Assembly: GCA_946222285.1 (NCBI GenBank)
Contig: CAMIIP010000029.1
Coordinates: forward strand, 1 to 18,464
Direction: 5' to 3'
From: an uncultured Rothia sp.
GTDB taxonomy: Bacteria > Actinomycetota > Actinomycetes > Actinomycetales > Micrococcaceae
DNA: 18,464 nt
A model generated the notes under the pieces. The model did no database searches. It had not been told where the DNA came from and saw nothing but the letters and a program-made list of their open reading frames with translations. Positions 1 to 8,207 of the stretch are shown piece by piece. Each line of letters starts with the position of its first letter. Within the stretch, counting starts at the first letter, position 1. The translations under genes were made by a program, and so were the position numbers.

Positions 1-57
1 TTTTGCCTCTGGTGGGGCCGTTGTCTAGTTGGTGATGGGGCTGGTTTTACCCCCCTT

Positions 58-576
58 ATGAATAAGCCTCATTGTGCGAAAGAAACCCTTCAAACGCCCC
101 TGTTAAAATCGCTAGCTATTGGTCAGGCTGAAAGTGTGCTGAGCAAACGTGATTTGCGGATCTCTCGTGAGTCTGCAGCCTGGGTCTGGGGATATCTAGC
201 GGATTCACCGGAAAATCTGCATTTAGATTGCACCCAGTATTCACGAATCAATACAAAGGCTTCTGGTAGGGATCACTTTATTCTTCATCAGGTTCATTTT
301 TCCAGTTTTGACTATTTATATTTAGGGTCGCTTAAAATTTCCACGCCTCGAAAAATACTTTTGGATCTTCTCACCGGGGTTATCGAGCATAACGAAATCC
401 AGCTTAAGCTAATGAATGATTTGATGCGTGCTGGAGCAAGTAACGGATGCAATCACAGTACTTTAAGTTACATTCTTAAAGAAACCAAATATGTAAGACG
501 CAGGGAGCACGCACTTGAGTGGATCGACAGCATGAATGATCTACTCTTAGCTGAAGAGAAAACCCGAGATGCTTAG
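58..576 (+). CDS. AbiEi-like antitoxin C-terminal domain protein, probably 5'-incomplete
   Basis: The 172-residue product has the layout of the C-terminal part of AbiEi-type (type IV toxin-antitoxin) antitoxin proteins common in actinobacteria. A helix ending in RISRESAAWVWGYL matches the usual 'SHxSAAxLHG' segment. A beta-rich stretch follows, then YLGSLKISTPRKILLDLL, matching the 'glrvTsPxRTlvDLl' segment. Members of this family normally begin with a winged-helix domain, which is absent here. The reading frame stays open from base 1 to the ATG at 58, and no Shine-Dalgarno precedes that ATG, so the true start is probably upstream of the window. No partner toxin (AbiEii nucleotidyltransferase) is visible; it would lie outside. 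The gene looks more A+T-rich than its neighbours by eye and converges with rel. The family assignment is from pattern memory and is moderate. Confidence 0.5.
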   Translation: MNKPHCAKETLQTPLLKSLAIGQAESVLSKRDLRISRESAAWVWGYLADSPENLHLDCTQYSRINTKASGRDHFILHQVHFSSFDYLYLGSLKISTPRKILLDLLTGVIEHNEIQLKLMNDLMRAGASNGCNHSTLSYILKETKYVRRREHALEWIDSMNDLLLAEEKTRDA

Positions 577-588
577 TCGGGATGTTTT
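563..588. terminator. Bidirectional terminator between the AbiEi-like gene and rel
   Basis: A 5-bp GC-rich stem, CCCGA (563-567) and TCGGG (577-581), contains the plus-strand stop codon in its loop. On the minus strand the stem is followed at once by TTTTCTCTT, a good tail for rel. On the plus strand it is followed by ATGTTTT, a weaker tail for the AbiEi-like gene. The position between two convergent genes supports the call. Confidence 0.6.
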
Positions 589-596
589 CCCCGCCC

Positions 597-2984
597 TTAT
601 CCTTTCTCAGGTTTAGCGCCTGTCATTCGATAGACCTTATAAACTCCCTCAACGTTGTGTAAAACATTGAGTAGATGTTCCAGCATGTATCGATCGCGTA
701 ACTCTAATGTGAATCGATTGATAGCAAATCGGTCTGCGTTAGTGAGCACTCGTGCATCAACGATGTTTGTTTGGTTCTCGGCTATGACCTTGACCAGATC
801 CATCAAAAGAGATTTGCGATCGATGCCCTCCACCTGAATGATTACTCGATAAAGCGCTGAGGAATTGTGTGCCCATTCAACGTCGGTGGCCCGAGGTTCG
901 TCCTCTACATTTTTCATATTGGGACAGTCGGTTCGGTGAACCGAGATACCGCTAGATTTAGTGACGATTCCAATGATGTCATCTGGTGGAACCGGATTAC
1001 AGCATTTAGCAATTTTAGTAAGCACGCCCTCGGCTCCAGGAACAACGATTCCGTTATCAGAGATTTGCTGATGTGAGGAGAACATGTCCTGATCAAAGTC
1101 AGAGGTAACAATCTCGCTATCATCGCTCTCGCCATAATAAGTTTTGACGAAAGCATCAATAACATCCTGAGCTTTGATTTCATTCTCACCAAGCGCATGA
1201 TAAAGCGAAGCGCCGTCGTTCTTATGGAACTCGTGAGCGACTTCCATCAGTATTTGGGGGGTAAGCATCTTGGTCAACGGCAACTCGTGATGGCGCATAG
1301 CCTTAGTAAGGCTGTCTCGCCCCTTATCGATAGCTTCTAAACGCCGTCCCTTAGCAAAATGCTGACGAATCTTTGTCCGAGCTTTAGAAGTACGCACAAA
1401 CTTAAGCCAGTCTTCGCTAGGCCCCTGATTTTCATCACGGGTAGTCATAATCTCTACTATGTCGCCCGAGTCTAGACTCGAATGGAGCGGCACTAACCGA
1501 CCATTGACTTTTGCCCCAATTGTTTTATCGCCCACCTCAGTGTGGATAGCGTAGGCAAAATCTACTGGAGTTGAATCGGCTTTAAGGGTGATGGGCTGCC
1601 CTTGAGGAGTCAGTACAACGATTTCATCGGTTTCTAGGGTATCTGCCAAAAGTTCGTAGAACTTATCTGACTCTGGGTTAGAATTTGAAATTTCTGCGAT
1701 GCTTTGCAAGATTCCCACATTAAGAGCTGCCGTATGAGTGCCAGGTTCTTTAGTTTTTGACTCTCCCAGTTGCTCTCCACGAGAAGCGGCCTTATAGCGC
1801 CAGTGGGCGGCCACACCGTATTCAGCTTCTTCGTGCATTTTATAGGTACGAATCTGAATTTCCAGCGGTAAGTTGCCCGGTCCCATCACTGTCAGATGCA
1901 AAGACTGATAGTGATTGTTCTTGGGTGACTTGATGTAATCTTTGAAGCGACCCGGTACCGCATTCCAGAGAGACATAACGTGACCAAGTACCGAATAGCA
2001 TGTGTCTTCTTCATCCACCAGAATCCGCACAGCTAAGATATCGTTAATTTCATCAAAACTCTTATTCTTCGTTTTCATCTTCTGATGAATCGAATAATAA
2101 TGTTTGGGTCTGCCCGCTACCGAAGCAGTGATTCCCACTTTAGAGAGACGCTCTTCAATCGTAGTTTTAGCTTCTCCCAAATATTTTTCAAGAGTGGGTG
2201 TCCGTTCTCCGACCATACGCACAATCTCCCGGTAGATATCGGGCGACATCGCGGCAAACGATAAATCTTCTAGTTCCCATTTGATGGTGTTCAAACCGAG
2301 ACGATGAGCCAAGGGAGCATAAATTTTGAGAGTTTCTTCGGCTTTTTTAGCAGCTGAAGCCGCCGGTACAAAACGCCATGTGCGAGCGTTGTGTAAACGA
2401 TCGGCAAGTTTAATCAATAAAACACGAATATCTTTACTCATCGACAAAACGAGTTTACGAATGGTTTCGATAGGTGCCGAAGCGCCATAGGCAACTTTAT
2501 CGAGTTTTGTCACGCCGTCTACCAGGTAGGCTACTTCTTCACCGAAATCTGCGGTTAGTTGCTCCTGAGTGTAGTCGGTATCTTCTACCGTGTCGTGGAG
2601 CAGACCGGCTACCAGTACGGGGCCGGTAGCACCGATTTCTGCCAAAATAGTAGTGACCGCAACGGGGTGGGTAATGTAAGGATCGCCACTTTTACGCTTT
2701 TGTCCCTGGTGGTACTTATTTGCCACGGTGAAGGCCCGCTGAAGAACTTCAAGATCTTCGTCGGGATGATATTTTTTGACCATGCGGATGACAGGGGCTA
2801 GCACGGGCGAAAAGCGTGTTGGCTGATTTTGCGGTTGCGGCAAATGACGCCCAAAAACAAGGCGCGTTGGTACTCGTTCACCAGCAGACATCACGCGGTG
2901 AGATCCACGAGTTCTTTGACTCTGAATACGCTCTGAAAGTTGCTCTTCAACCATCTTTTCCACAGAGTGATGCGAATCCGACAT
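597..2984 (-). CDS. rel: Bifunctional (p)ppGpp synthetase/hydrolase Rel
   Basis: This cytosolic enzyme makes and degrades the alarmone (p)ppGpp during amino-acid starvation. The product is 795 residues from the chosen start, normal for the family. Visible parts in order: the HD hydrolase domain (HPVAV near 106, HDTVED at 130-135), the synthetase domain (RFKD at 346-349, EIQIRT around 375-380), the TGS domain (about 454-515), a conserved-cysteine region (CC at 661-662, H683, C687), and a C-terminal ACT domain (about 712-790). RFKD is the RxKD form typical of bifunctional Rel/Spo enzymes; monofunctional RelA has ExDD. An in-frame ATG lies 12 codons upstream at 3020. I chose 2984 because AAGGAC (2991-2996) sits seven bases before it, whereas the upstream ATG has no clear Shine-Dalgarno. 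The usual apt gene between secF and rel is absent. Confidence 0.97.
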   Translation of the reverse strand: MSDSHHSVEKMVEEQLSERIQSQRTRGSHRVMSAGERVPTRLVFGRHLPQPQNQPTRFSPVLAPVIRMVKKYHPDEDLEVLQRAFTVANKYHQGQKRKSGDPYITHPVAVTTILAEIGATGPVLVAGLLHDTVEDTDYTQEQLTADFGEEVAYLVDGVTKLDKVAYGASAPIETIRKLVLSMSKDIRVLLIKLADRLHNARTWRFVPAASAAKKAEETLKIYAPLAHRLGLNTIKWELEDLSFAAMSPDIYREIVRMVGERTPTLEKYLGEAKTTIEERLSKVGITASVAGRPKHYYSIHQKMKTKNKSFDEINDILAVRILVDEEDTCYSVLGHVMSLWNAVPGRFKDYIKSPKNNHYQSLHLTVMGPGNLPLEIQIRTYKMHEEAEYGVAAHWRYKAASRGEQLGESKTKEPGTHTAALNVGILQSIAEISNSNPESDKFYELLADTLETDEIVVLTPQGQPITLKADSTPVDFAYAIHTEVGDKTIGAKVNGRLVPLHSSLDSGDIVEIMTTRDENQGPSEDWLKFVRTSKARTKIRQHFAKGRRLEAIDKGRDSLTKAMRHHELPLTKMLTPQILMEVAHEFHKNDGASLYHALGENEIKAQDVIDAFVKTYYGESDDSEIVTSDFDQDMFSSHQQISDNGIVVPGAEGVLTKIAKCCNPVPPDDIIGIVTKSSGISVHRTDCPNMKNVEDEPRATDVEWAHNSSALYRVIIQVEGIDRKSLLMDLVKVIAENQTNIVDARVLTNADRFAINRFTLELRDRYMLEHLLNVLHNVEGVYKVYRMTGAKPEKG

Positions 2985-3015
2985 TGACTCGTCCTTCCCA
3001 CTATTAATGGCGTTA

Positions 3016-3021
3016 ATCATA
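3016..3021 (-). promoter_or_regulatory. Possible -10 element of a rel promoter
   Basis: The minus strand reads TATGAT here (5 of 6 to TATAAT), downstream of the strong hairpin at 3063-3094 and about 31 bases before the preferred rel ATG. The -35 region is weak (TTAGAA or TAGAAC at 17-18 bases). If real, transcription would start near 3009, leaving the upstream in-frame ATG at 3020 outside the mRNA. Confidence 0.3.
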
Positions 3022-3062
3022 CTCTTGCACCAGCAGGAGTTCTAATAGGTTTTCATATAGAG

Positions 3063-3094
3063 CTGCGGCGGTCATTTTTTGATGACCGCCGCAG
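3063..3094. terminator. Perfect 13-bp hairpin between secF and rel, no T-tract
   Basis: CTGCGGCGGTCAT (3063-3075) pairs perfectly with ATGACCGCCGCAG (3082-3094) around a six-base TTTTTG loop. Neither strand shows a T-run after the stem. It lies 18 bases downstream of the secF stop, so a U-less terminator for the sec operon is the simplest reading. A structured element ahead of rel is the alternative. Confidence 0.6.
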
Positions 3095-3112
3095 AATGAT
3101 TACGCGTTATTT

Positions 3113-4180
3113 CTAAGCTCTTCGCAAATCAACCGAATTAACTTCAATCCGTACAGAATCGGGAGAACCGTCATAGCTATCCGTGTCTTCGCTGATACGA
3201 TCGGCACGAGTATCGGCTACCCGTTGGTCATGCTCACGAATCTTTTTTTCGCCCAGACGAAGGGCAGCATACATGGGCGCCGAAACGAAAATCGTTCCGA
3301 TAGTTCCCACAATGATACCCACGAAGAGAGCCAATGAAAGATCTCGAAGTGTGCCGGCGCCGAGCAGAAAAGCACCGATAAAAAGAATCGCACCTACGGG
3401 CAAAACGCCCACGACTGAGGTATTGATTGAACGAACTAGCGTCTGGTTAACAGCAAGATTAACCAGCCCTCCGAAGGTCCTTTTCTTCTGTTCAAAATAG
3501 TCTTCAGTGTTTTCGCGAATCTTATCGAAAACCACAACTGAGTCATAGAGCGAATAACTCAGAATTGTTAGGAAGCCGATAATAGCACTGGGAGTGATTT
3601 CAAAATCCACTAAAGCATAAATTCCCACCGTAATAATAATGGTAAAGAGTAAGCCCGCAATCGCTGAAAGCGACATTTTCCAGGTGCGGAAATACAGTGC
3701 CATACCAATCAGAGCTAACACCACAAAAGCAATCAAACCGTAAAAAGCTTGACGAGTAACATCTGCTCCCCAGGTGGGACCAACGAATGAGGAAGTCACA
3801 TCTTGGTCAGAGACACCGTAGGCTTCTTCCAAAGCCTGCTTAACAGCAATTGTTTGATCATCTGTTAGCGTGCTCATTTGCGCACGAATAGTGCCGGGGG
3901 CGATATTCGTTACCCGGACATCGCTCGCTTCTGGAGCCTTCTTAGCGATAATATTCTGCCCTACGGCGACATCGGTCTTCTCCACTGAGGAAACAGTAAA
4001 TTCAGAGCCCCCGCGAAAATCAATTCCAAGGTTAAAGCCGCCTTTAAGCACGGGAACCAGAATTGAAAGAATAACGAGCAGACTAGCAAATAATAACCAC
4101 ACTCTACGTTTGCCCACAAAGGGGTAAGAACGTTTTCCTGAATGTAAATCATTACCGAAACGTGAAAGTGTATTCGCCAA
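3113..4180 (-). CDS. secF: Protein translocase subunit SecF
   Basis: SecF is an inner-membrane partner of SecD. The pair uses the proton gradient to help pull preproteins through SecYEG. The product is 355 residues with six expected membrane segments: the first at about 26-46, then a periplasmic domain, then a cluster from about 145 to 310. Family motifs are present: LGIDFRGGSEF at 51-61, YSLYDSVVVFDKIRENTED around 209-227, and NQTLVRSINTS around 245-255. A charged cytoplasmic tail follows the last membrane segment. The start is TTG at 4180, two bases after the secD stop, with GGGAG five bases before it. This arrangement indicates translational coupling to secD. Confidence 0.96.
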   Translation of the reverse strand: MANTLSRFGNDLHSGKRSYPFVGKRRVWLLFASLLVILSILVPVLKGGFNLGIDFRGGSEFTVSSVEKTDVAVGQNIIAKKAPEASDVRVTNIAPGTIRAQMSTLTDDQTIAVKQALEEAYGVSDQDVTSSFVGPTWGADVTRQAFYGLIAFVVLALIGMALYFRTWKMSLSAIAGLLFTIIITVGIYALVDFEITPSAIIGFLTILSYSLYDSVVVFDKIRENTEDYFEQKKRTFGGLVNLAVNQTLVRSINTSVVGVLPVGAILFIGAFLLGAGTLRDLSLALFVGIIVGTIGTIFVSAPMYAALRLGEKKIREHDQRVADTRADRISEDTDSYDGSPDSVRIEVNSVDLRRA

Positions 4181-4182
4181 GA

Positions 4183-5889
4183 TTACTCCCTCGCCTTTTT
4201 CGAAGTTATAACGACCGATGATGAATCTGCTGTCGTCTGTTGAGCTTTAGCCGCTGCTCGTCGTCTCTCAGCAATCGTCAACCCGTCGGCGTCTTCTGGC
4301 TTACGGATGCGCCCGGCGCCGCGGTAAAGAGGAACCGCGCCCAATGATTCGGGAGAAAGACCGGAATGACGGCGTCCCTCACCAAAATACCTGGTGCGTG
4401 CCAGCAGAGTAAGAACGGGGTGAGTAAAGAGGAATACGACGATAAGGTCGGCGATAGCTGTTAGTCCTAGTGCAAATGCGAAACCACGAACCGACCCCAC
4501 AGATACCACGTAAAGAACTACTGCTGCCAGTAGGTTTACTGCTTTAGAAGCCAGAATTGTTTTTCGGGCGCTTCCCCAACCATGATCAACTGCTGCAGGA
4601 ATAGAACGGCCTTCACGAATTTCGTCTCTGATTCTTTCGAAATAGACGATAAAGGAGTCAGCAGTCTGGCCAACAGCAACAATCAAACCGGCAATGCCTG
4701 CCAGCGAAAGTCGATAGTTAATGGACCATCCCAAAAGGACGATTGCAAGGTAGGTAATCGCTCCGGCAATGATCAGCGAAGCTATAGTGACAAAACCAAG
4801 CAGTCTGTATTGGAACAAAGAATAAATAAAGACCAATATCAGACCAATTAATCCGGCAATAAGCCCCATCTTTAGCTGATCTGCGCCGAGAGTCGCTGAA
4901 ATTTGTTGCTCGGATTGAATGGTGAAATTGATGGGCAGAGCACCGTATTTAAGCTGTTCTGCTAGCGCACTTGCTGATTCTTCAGTGAAGTTGCCGGTGA
5001 TTTGCGGCTTACCATCGCTGATTACGGCCTTAGCAACGGGTGAGGAAAGAGCCTGACCATCGAGCATAATGGCGAATCGTGCTCGCGCATCGCTCTGGTT
5101 AGCACCGTAGAAACCGTAGAGACGAGTTGTTACATCCTGGAACTTCTGCTTAGCTTCTTCGTTAAATTCAATGTTTACGCCCCATTGGCCGGTATTCATG
5201 CCGCTGGAGTTAGAGACCTGAGAGTGCGATGCGGTCTGAATATCGGTACCGTTGATTTCTATCGGACCCAGAATATATTTTTCAGACCCATCAGCTGAAC
5301 ACGCCACGATGGCTTTTTTCGGATCCTGGTTTTCGTCGTCTTCGCTGTGAGGAGCCGAGCAATCCCTCTTCTCGAATTCCCGCCACAGCTCCGGTGAAAT
5401 CCAGTTTTGATCGGAAGCATCGGTAGGTTTAGGACGATCTTTTTTAGGTAGTTTGTCTTCAGGAGTTTTTTGATCATCACTCACCGTCTGCGGTTGTGCG
5501 GCAGTGAGGACAGGGCGGAATTCCATCTGTGCCGAAGCCTGAATCAGCTCACGAGTCTTTGCATCGATAGTGCCGGGAACAGAAACGACAACGTTTTTAT
5601 TGGATTGCGTGGAAACTTCAGCTTCAGAAACACCAGCGCCGTCCACACGCTGACGAATAATTTCAACGGCTTGGTTGAGCTGATCAGCGTTCACCGAATC
5701 CGTGTCTGATCCTACAACGCTGGGCGCCAAAACCATTTGGGTACCGCCAGAGAGATCCAAAGCAAGCTTCGCGCCCCAGATACCCCCCGAAAACGTTGAT
5801 CCAAATATGCCGGCACACAGCACAACAATCAGAGCTACCATTGAAACCAATGCGGCTCGTGATTTAGCCAGCGGGCTTCGCTTAGCCAT
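4183..5889 (-). CDS. secD: Protein translocase subunit SecD
   Basis: SecD is the larger subunit of the SecDF export motor in the inner membrane. The 568-residue product has an N-terminal membrane segment (about 11-32), the conserved LDLSGGTQ at 44-51, and a long periplasmic domain. Within that domain is a lysine/aspartate/proline-rich stretch at about 130-200, which varies among actinobacterial SecDs. The membrane block near the C-terminus carries VGQTADSFIVYFERIRDE, the actinobacterial form of the proton-path motif. A basic cytoplasmic tail ends the protein. AGGGG lies four bases before the ATG. A terminator-like hairpin (5912-5942) stands immediately upstream, between yajC and this gene. 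Confidence 0.96.
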   Translation of the reverse strand: MAKRSPLAKSRAALVSMVALIVVLCAGIFGSTFSGGIWGAKLALDLSGGTQMVLAPSVVGSDTDSVNADQLNQAVEIIRQRVDGAGVSEAEVSTQSNKNVVVSVPGTIDAKTRELIQASAQMEFRPVLTAAQPQTVSDDQKTPEDKLPKKDRPKPTDASDQNWISPELWREFEKRDCSAPHSEDDENQDPKKAIVACSADGSEKYILGPIEINGTDIQTASHSQVSNSSGMNTGQWGVNIEFNEEAKQKFQDVTTRLYGFYGANQSDARARFAIMLDGQALSSPVAKAVISDGKPQITGNFTEESASALAEQLKYGALPINFTIQSEQQISATLGADQLKMGLIAGLIGLILVFIYSLFQYRLLGFVTIASLIIAGAITYLAIVLLGWSINYRLSLAGIAGLIVAVGQTADSFIVYFERIRDEIREGRSIPAAVDHGWGSARKTILASKAVNLLAAVVLYVVSVGSVRGFAFALGLTAIADLIVVFLFTHPVLTLLARTRYFGEGRRHSGLSPESLGAVPLYRGAGRIRKPEDADGLTIAERRRAAAKAQQTTADSSSVVITSKKARE

Positions 5890-5911
5890 ACTGCCCCTTT
5901 ACTTCAACAAA

Positions 5912-5942
5912 AGCAGGTGCACCGGTTATCGATGCACCTGCT
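5912..5942 (-). terminator. Terminator-like hairpin between yajC and secD (possible attenuator)
   Basis: AGCAGGTGCA (5912-5921) pairs perfectly with TGCACCTGCT (5933-5942); CG/CG can add two more pairs inside the loop. On the minus strand the stem is followed by TTTTGTTG, the form of an intrinsic terminator acting on the yajC transcript. Only 22 bases separate the stem from the secD ATG, leaving no room for a full promoter. secDF must therefore be reached by read-through or from a promoter inside or upstream of yajC. Confidence 0.7.
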
Positions 5943-5955
5943 AGAAAATCTAAAC

Positions 5956-6384
5956 TTATTTATTGTTTTCGCGAGAATCGTGGTCTTCTGCCACGATGGT
6001 CTCTTCTACGTTCTCTTCAACAGGAGAAACCTGCGAATTTTTATCCTGCTGATCTTCAACAATTGTGGTGACTGTGGAAAGATGCACCTTCACTATTGAG
6101 GTAGTGGAGATTTCCAAGAGCGCGTAGTTCTCCTCGCGGTTGACTTCTACCACAGTGCCAAATAGCCCAAAGTTAGTCATTACTGCGGTGCCGGGCACCA
6201 GCTGATCCTGACGATTTTTGATTTCTTGCTGTACTTTTCTTTGACGGCGTGCAGGCAAGAAAAGGAAGAAGACAACAGCTACTGCCATCAGAACAAACAG
6301 CATGATGTTGCTACCACCAGCTGCGCCACCTTCGGCTGCGTTAAGAACAGAATCGGCCTGCACAATGTGAGAAGAAGTCAGCAT
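5956..6384 (-). CDS. yajC: Preprotein translocase subunit YajC
   Basis: YajC is a small single-pass membrane protein that copurifies with SecDF-SecYEG. The 142-residue product has a short N-terminal segment, one membrane helix at about 26-44, and a basic RRQRK patch just after it. The conserved cytoplasmic domain follows (LVPGTAVMTNFGLFGTVVEV, 62-81). An acidic, low-complexity tail ends the protein; the tail is common in actinobacterial members. The ATG is preceded by GGGACCT, a weak Shine-Dalgarno. It is separated from ruvB by 94 bases. That gap contains a TACGAT match to a -10 element but no convincing -35, so a separate yajC promoter is possible but unproven. Confidence 0.94.
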   Translation of the reverse strand: MLTSSHIVQADSVLNAAEGGAAGGSNIMLFVLMAVAVVFFLFLPARRQRKVQQEIKNRQDQLVPGTAVMTNFGLFGTVVEVNREENYALLEISTTSIVKVHLSTVTTIVEDQQDKNSQVSPVEENVEETIVAEDHDSRENNK

Positions 6385-6478
6385 AGGTCCCTTGAATATT
6401 TAAGAATTGCTATCAGGGACTATCGTAGTGGAGAAAGCTTAGGTTTGACTGACTTTTGTGGGTTAGATCCAATCTTAT

Positions 6479-7534
6479 TTAGATTGAGGGAGATTCGGGA
6501 GCTTCAAGACCCAGGTGTTCCCAGGCCGCTGGTAGGGCGACCCTGCCGCGCGGCGTCCTGCCAATCAAACCTTCACGTACAAGGTAAGGCTCAGCTACAG
6601 TCTCTACCGTTTCCACTTCTTCCCCTACAGCTATAGCTAAGGTTGAAAGGCCCACGGGACCACCACCAAACTTATGTATCAGAGCTTCTAGTACCCCGCG
6701 ATCCAGACGATCTAGTCCTCTAGCATCGACCTCATACATATCCAAGGCGGCAGCCGCCTGAGTTGCATCAATGCGATCGACGCCGTGCACTAACGCCCAG
6801 TCGCGCACTCGTCGGAGTAGACGATTGGCAATGCGAGGTGTTCCTCGTGAACGTCCGGCGATTTCTGAATAGCCCTCAGAAGAAATATTCATTTCCATCA
6901 GACCAGCCGATCGACGAAGAACACTCTCAAGTTCAGTTGCAGAATAAAACTCTAAATGACCCGTGAACCCGAAACGATCTCGGAGCGGCCCCGGAAGAAG
7001 ACCCGCACGCGTCGTCGCCCCTACCAGAGTAAAAGGAGGTAACTCCAGAGGAATCGACGTAGCACCGGCACCCTTACCCACCACAATATCCACGCGAAAA
7101 TCTTCCATTGCCATATAGAGCATTTCTTCTGCGGGACGAGACATACGGTGAATTTCATCTAAAAAGAGAACTTCTCCGGGGGCCAGAGAAGAGAGAATTG
7201 CCGCCAAATCGCCAGAGTGCTGAATAGCTGGACCCGATGTAATACGCAGAGGCGCATCCATCTCGGCAGCAATAATCATCGAAAGAGTGGTCTTACCCAA
7301 GCCGGGAGGGCCAGAAAGCAAAACGTGATCTGCACTGCGACCGCGTAGTTTGGAAGCCTCTAAAAGAAGGGAAAGCTGCTGGCGCACTCGTTGCTGTCCC
7401 ACAAAATCATCAAGAGACTTGGGGCGCAGCGCCGCCTCAATCATTTTCTCTTCAGGTTCTTCTTCCATCGCAACCAAGCGTTGACCGGGAACCTGACCCG
7501 ATTGCTGGTTGAATTCATAGGGATTTGAAGTCAT
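6479..7534 (-). CDS. ruvB: Holliday junction branch migration helicase RuvB
   Basis: RuvB is the AAA+ motor that, loaded by RuvA, drives branch migration of Holliday junctions in recombinational repair. The product is 351 residues. Walker A GPPGLGKT lies at 75-82 and Walker B VLFLDE at 122-127. GATTRAG (sensor 1 region) lies at 172-178, and the arginine-containing LRDRFG at 184-189. A winged-helix C-terminal domain contains the GLIGRTPRGR motif. The first ATG has AGGA about 12 bases away, which is distant. An internal ATG at codon 23 (MEEEPEEK) could be used instead and would still leave a full-length core. The start is 26 bases after the ruvA stop, so the two are cotranscribed. Confidence 0.97.
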   Translation of the reverse strand: MTSNPYEFNQQSGQVPGQRLVAMEEEPEEKMIEAALRPKSLDDFVGQQRVRQQLSLLLEASKLRGRSADHVLLSGPPGLGKTTLSMIIAAEMDAPLRITSGPAIQHSGDLAAILSSLAPGEVLFLDEIHRMSRPAEEMLYMAMEDFRVDIVVGKGAGATSIPLELPPFTLVGATTRAGLLPGPLRDRFGFTGHLEFYSATELESVLRRSAGLMEMNISSEGYSEIAGRSRGTPRIANRLLRRVRDWALVHGVDRIDATQAAAALDMYEVDARGLDRLDRGVLEALIHKFGGGPVGLSTLAIAVGEEVETVETVAEPYLVREGLIGRTPRGRVALPAAWEHLGLEAPESPSI

Positions 7535-7560
7535 AGATCGATCTATTCCTCGAAGCAGAA

Positions 7561-8181
7561 TTAGTGGCGGGCATTGGCATGCTGAGAACCTAGTGTGGCA
7601 AGAACCGATTTAAGAGCCTGAGCTACACCCATAGTTTCAGAATGAGGATTAGCTTCCACATATGAATCCACTGCGGAAAGAGCATCTTTTTCGGTCCAGC
7701 CCAAGCCCATTAGAGCATCTAGCACCTGGGGTTTCCAAGCAACATCATGTGAAAGAGGTAGCTGATCCGATTCTTGGTCAGTCAAAATAAGTTTGCCAGC
7801 AAGTTCTAGAACCACCCGACGCGCGCCCTTGGGACCGATGCCGGGAACCTTAGTGAAAGCTTTATCATTACCGGTAGCAACCGCTTGAGAAACTTCGGTA
7901 GGAGTTAGCGCACCCACAACTGCCAGCGCAATCCGAGGGCCAATTCCCGAAACGCTCAGCATGAGATCAAAGACTTCACGCTCAGCCGGTTCAGAAAAAC
8001 CATAAAGAGTCATAGAGTCTTCACGCACAATCATAGTGGTAAGAAGGGTTGCCTGCTCCCCCACTCTTACAGCCGTGGCAGTGCGACCGGGTATGTTCAC
8101 ATACATACCAAAACCGTTAACATCAATGATGAGGTTATCAAGACCAACATGGGTGATCTTGCCAGTGAGGGAGCTAATCAT
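7561..8181 (-). CDS. ruvA: Holliday junction DNA-binding protein RuvA
   Basis: RuvA binds four-way junctions as a tetramer and recruits RuvB. The 206-residue product begins with the conserved MISSLTGKI OB-fold strand. Two helix-hairpin-helix motifs follow (VSGIGPRIAL around 77-86, VPGIGPKGARRVV around 112-124). The C-terminal three-helix RuvB-contact domain spans about 151-198. AGGAT lies six bases before the ATG. It is 26 bases downstream of ruvC, in the standard ruvC-ruvA-ruvB order of actinobacteria. Confidence 0.97.
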   Translation of the reverse strand: MISSLTGKITHVGLDNLIIDVNGFGMYVNIPGRTATAVRVGEQATLLTTMIVREDSMTLYGFSEPAEREVFDLMLSVSGIGPRIALAVVGALTPTEVSQAVATGNDKAFTKVPGIGPKGARRVVLELAGKLILTDQESDQLPLSHDVAWKPQVLDALMGLGWTEKDALSAVDSYVEANPHSETMGVAQALKSVLATLGSQHANARH

Positions 8182-8207
8182 GATGCCATCCTATTCGAAT
8201 ATATGTA

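Noticed and set aside
13..57. tRNA-like stretch (GTCTAGTTGGT resembling a D-arm)
   Set aside because: No matching acceptor stem, anticodon stem or T-arm follows; a coding frame continues through it.
2955..2963. DnaA-box-like TTTTCCACA inside rel
   Set aside because: It is an imperfect single match inside coding sequence and carries no supporting context.
6470..6486. Six-base inverted repeat CAATCT/AGATTG at the ruvB stop as a terminator
   Set aside because: The stem is weak and A+T-rich and no T-tract follows on the minus strand.
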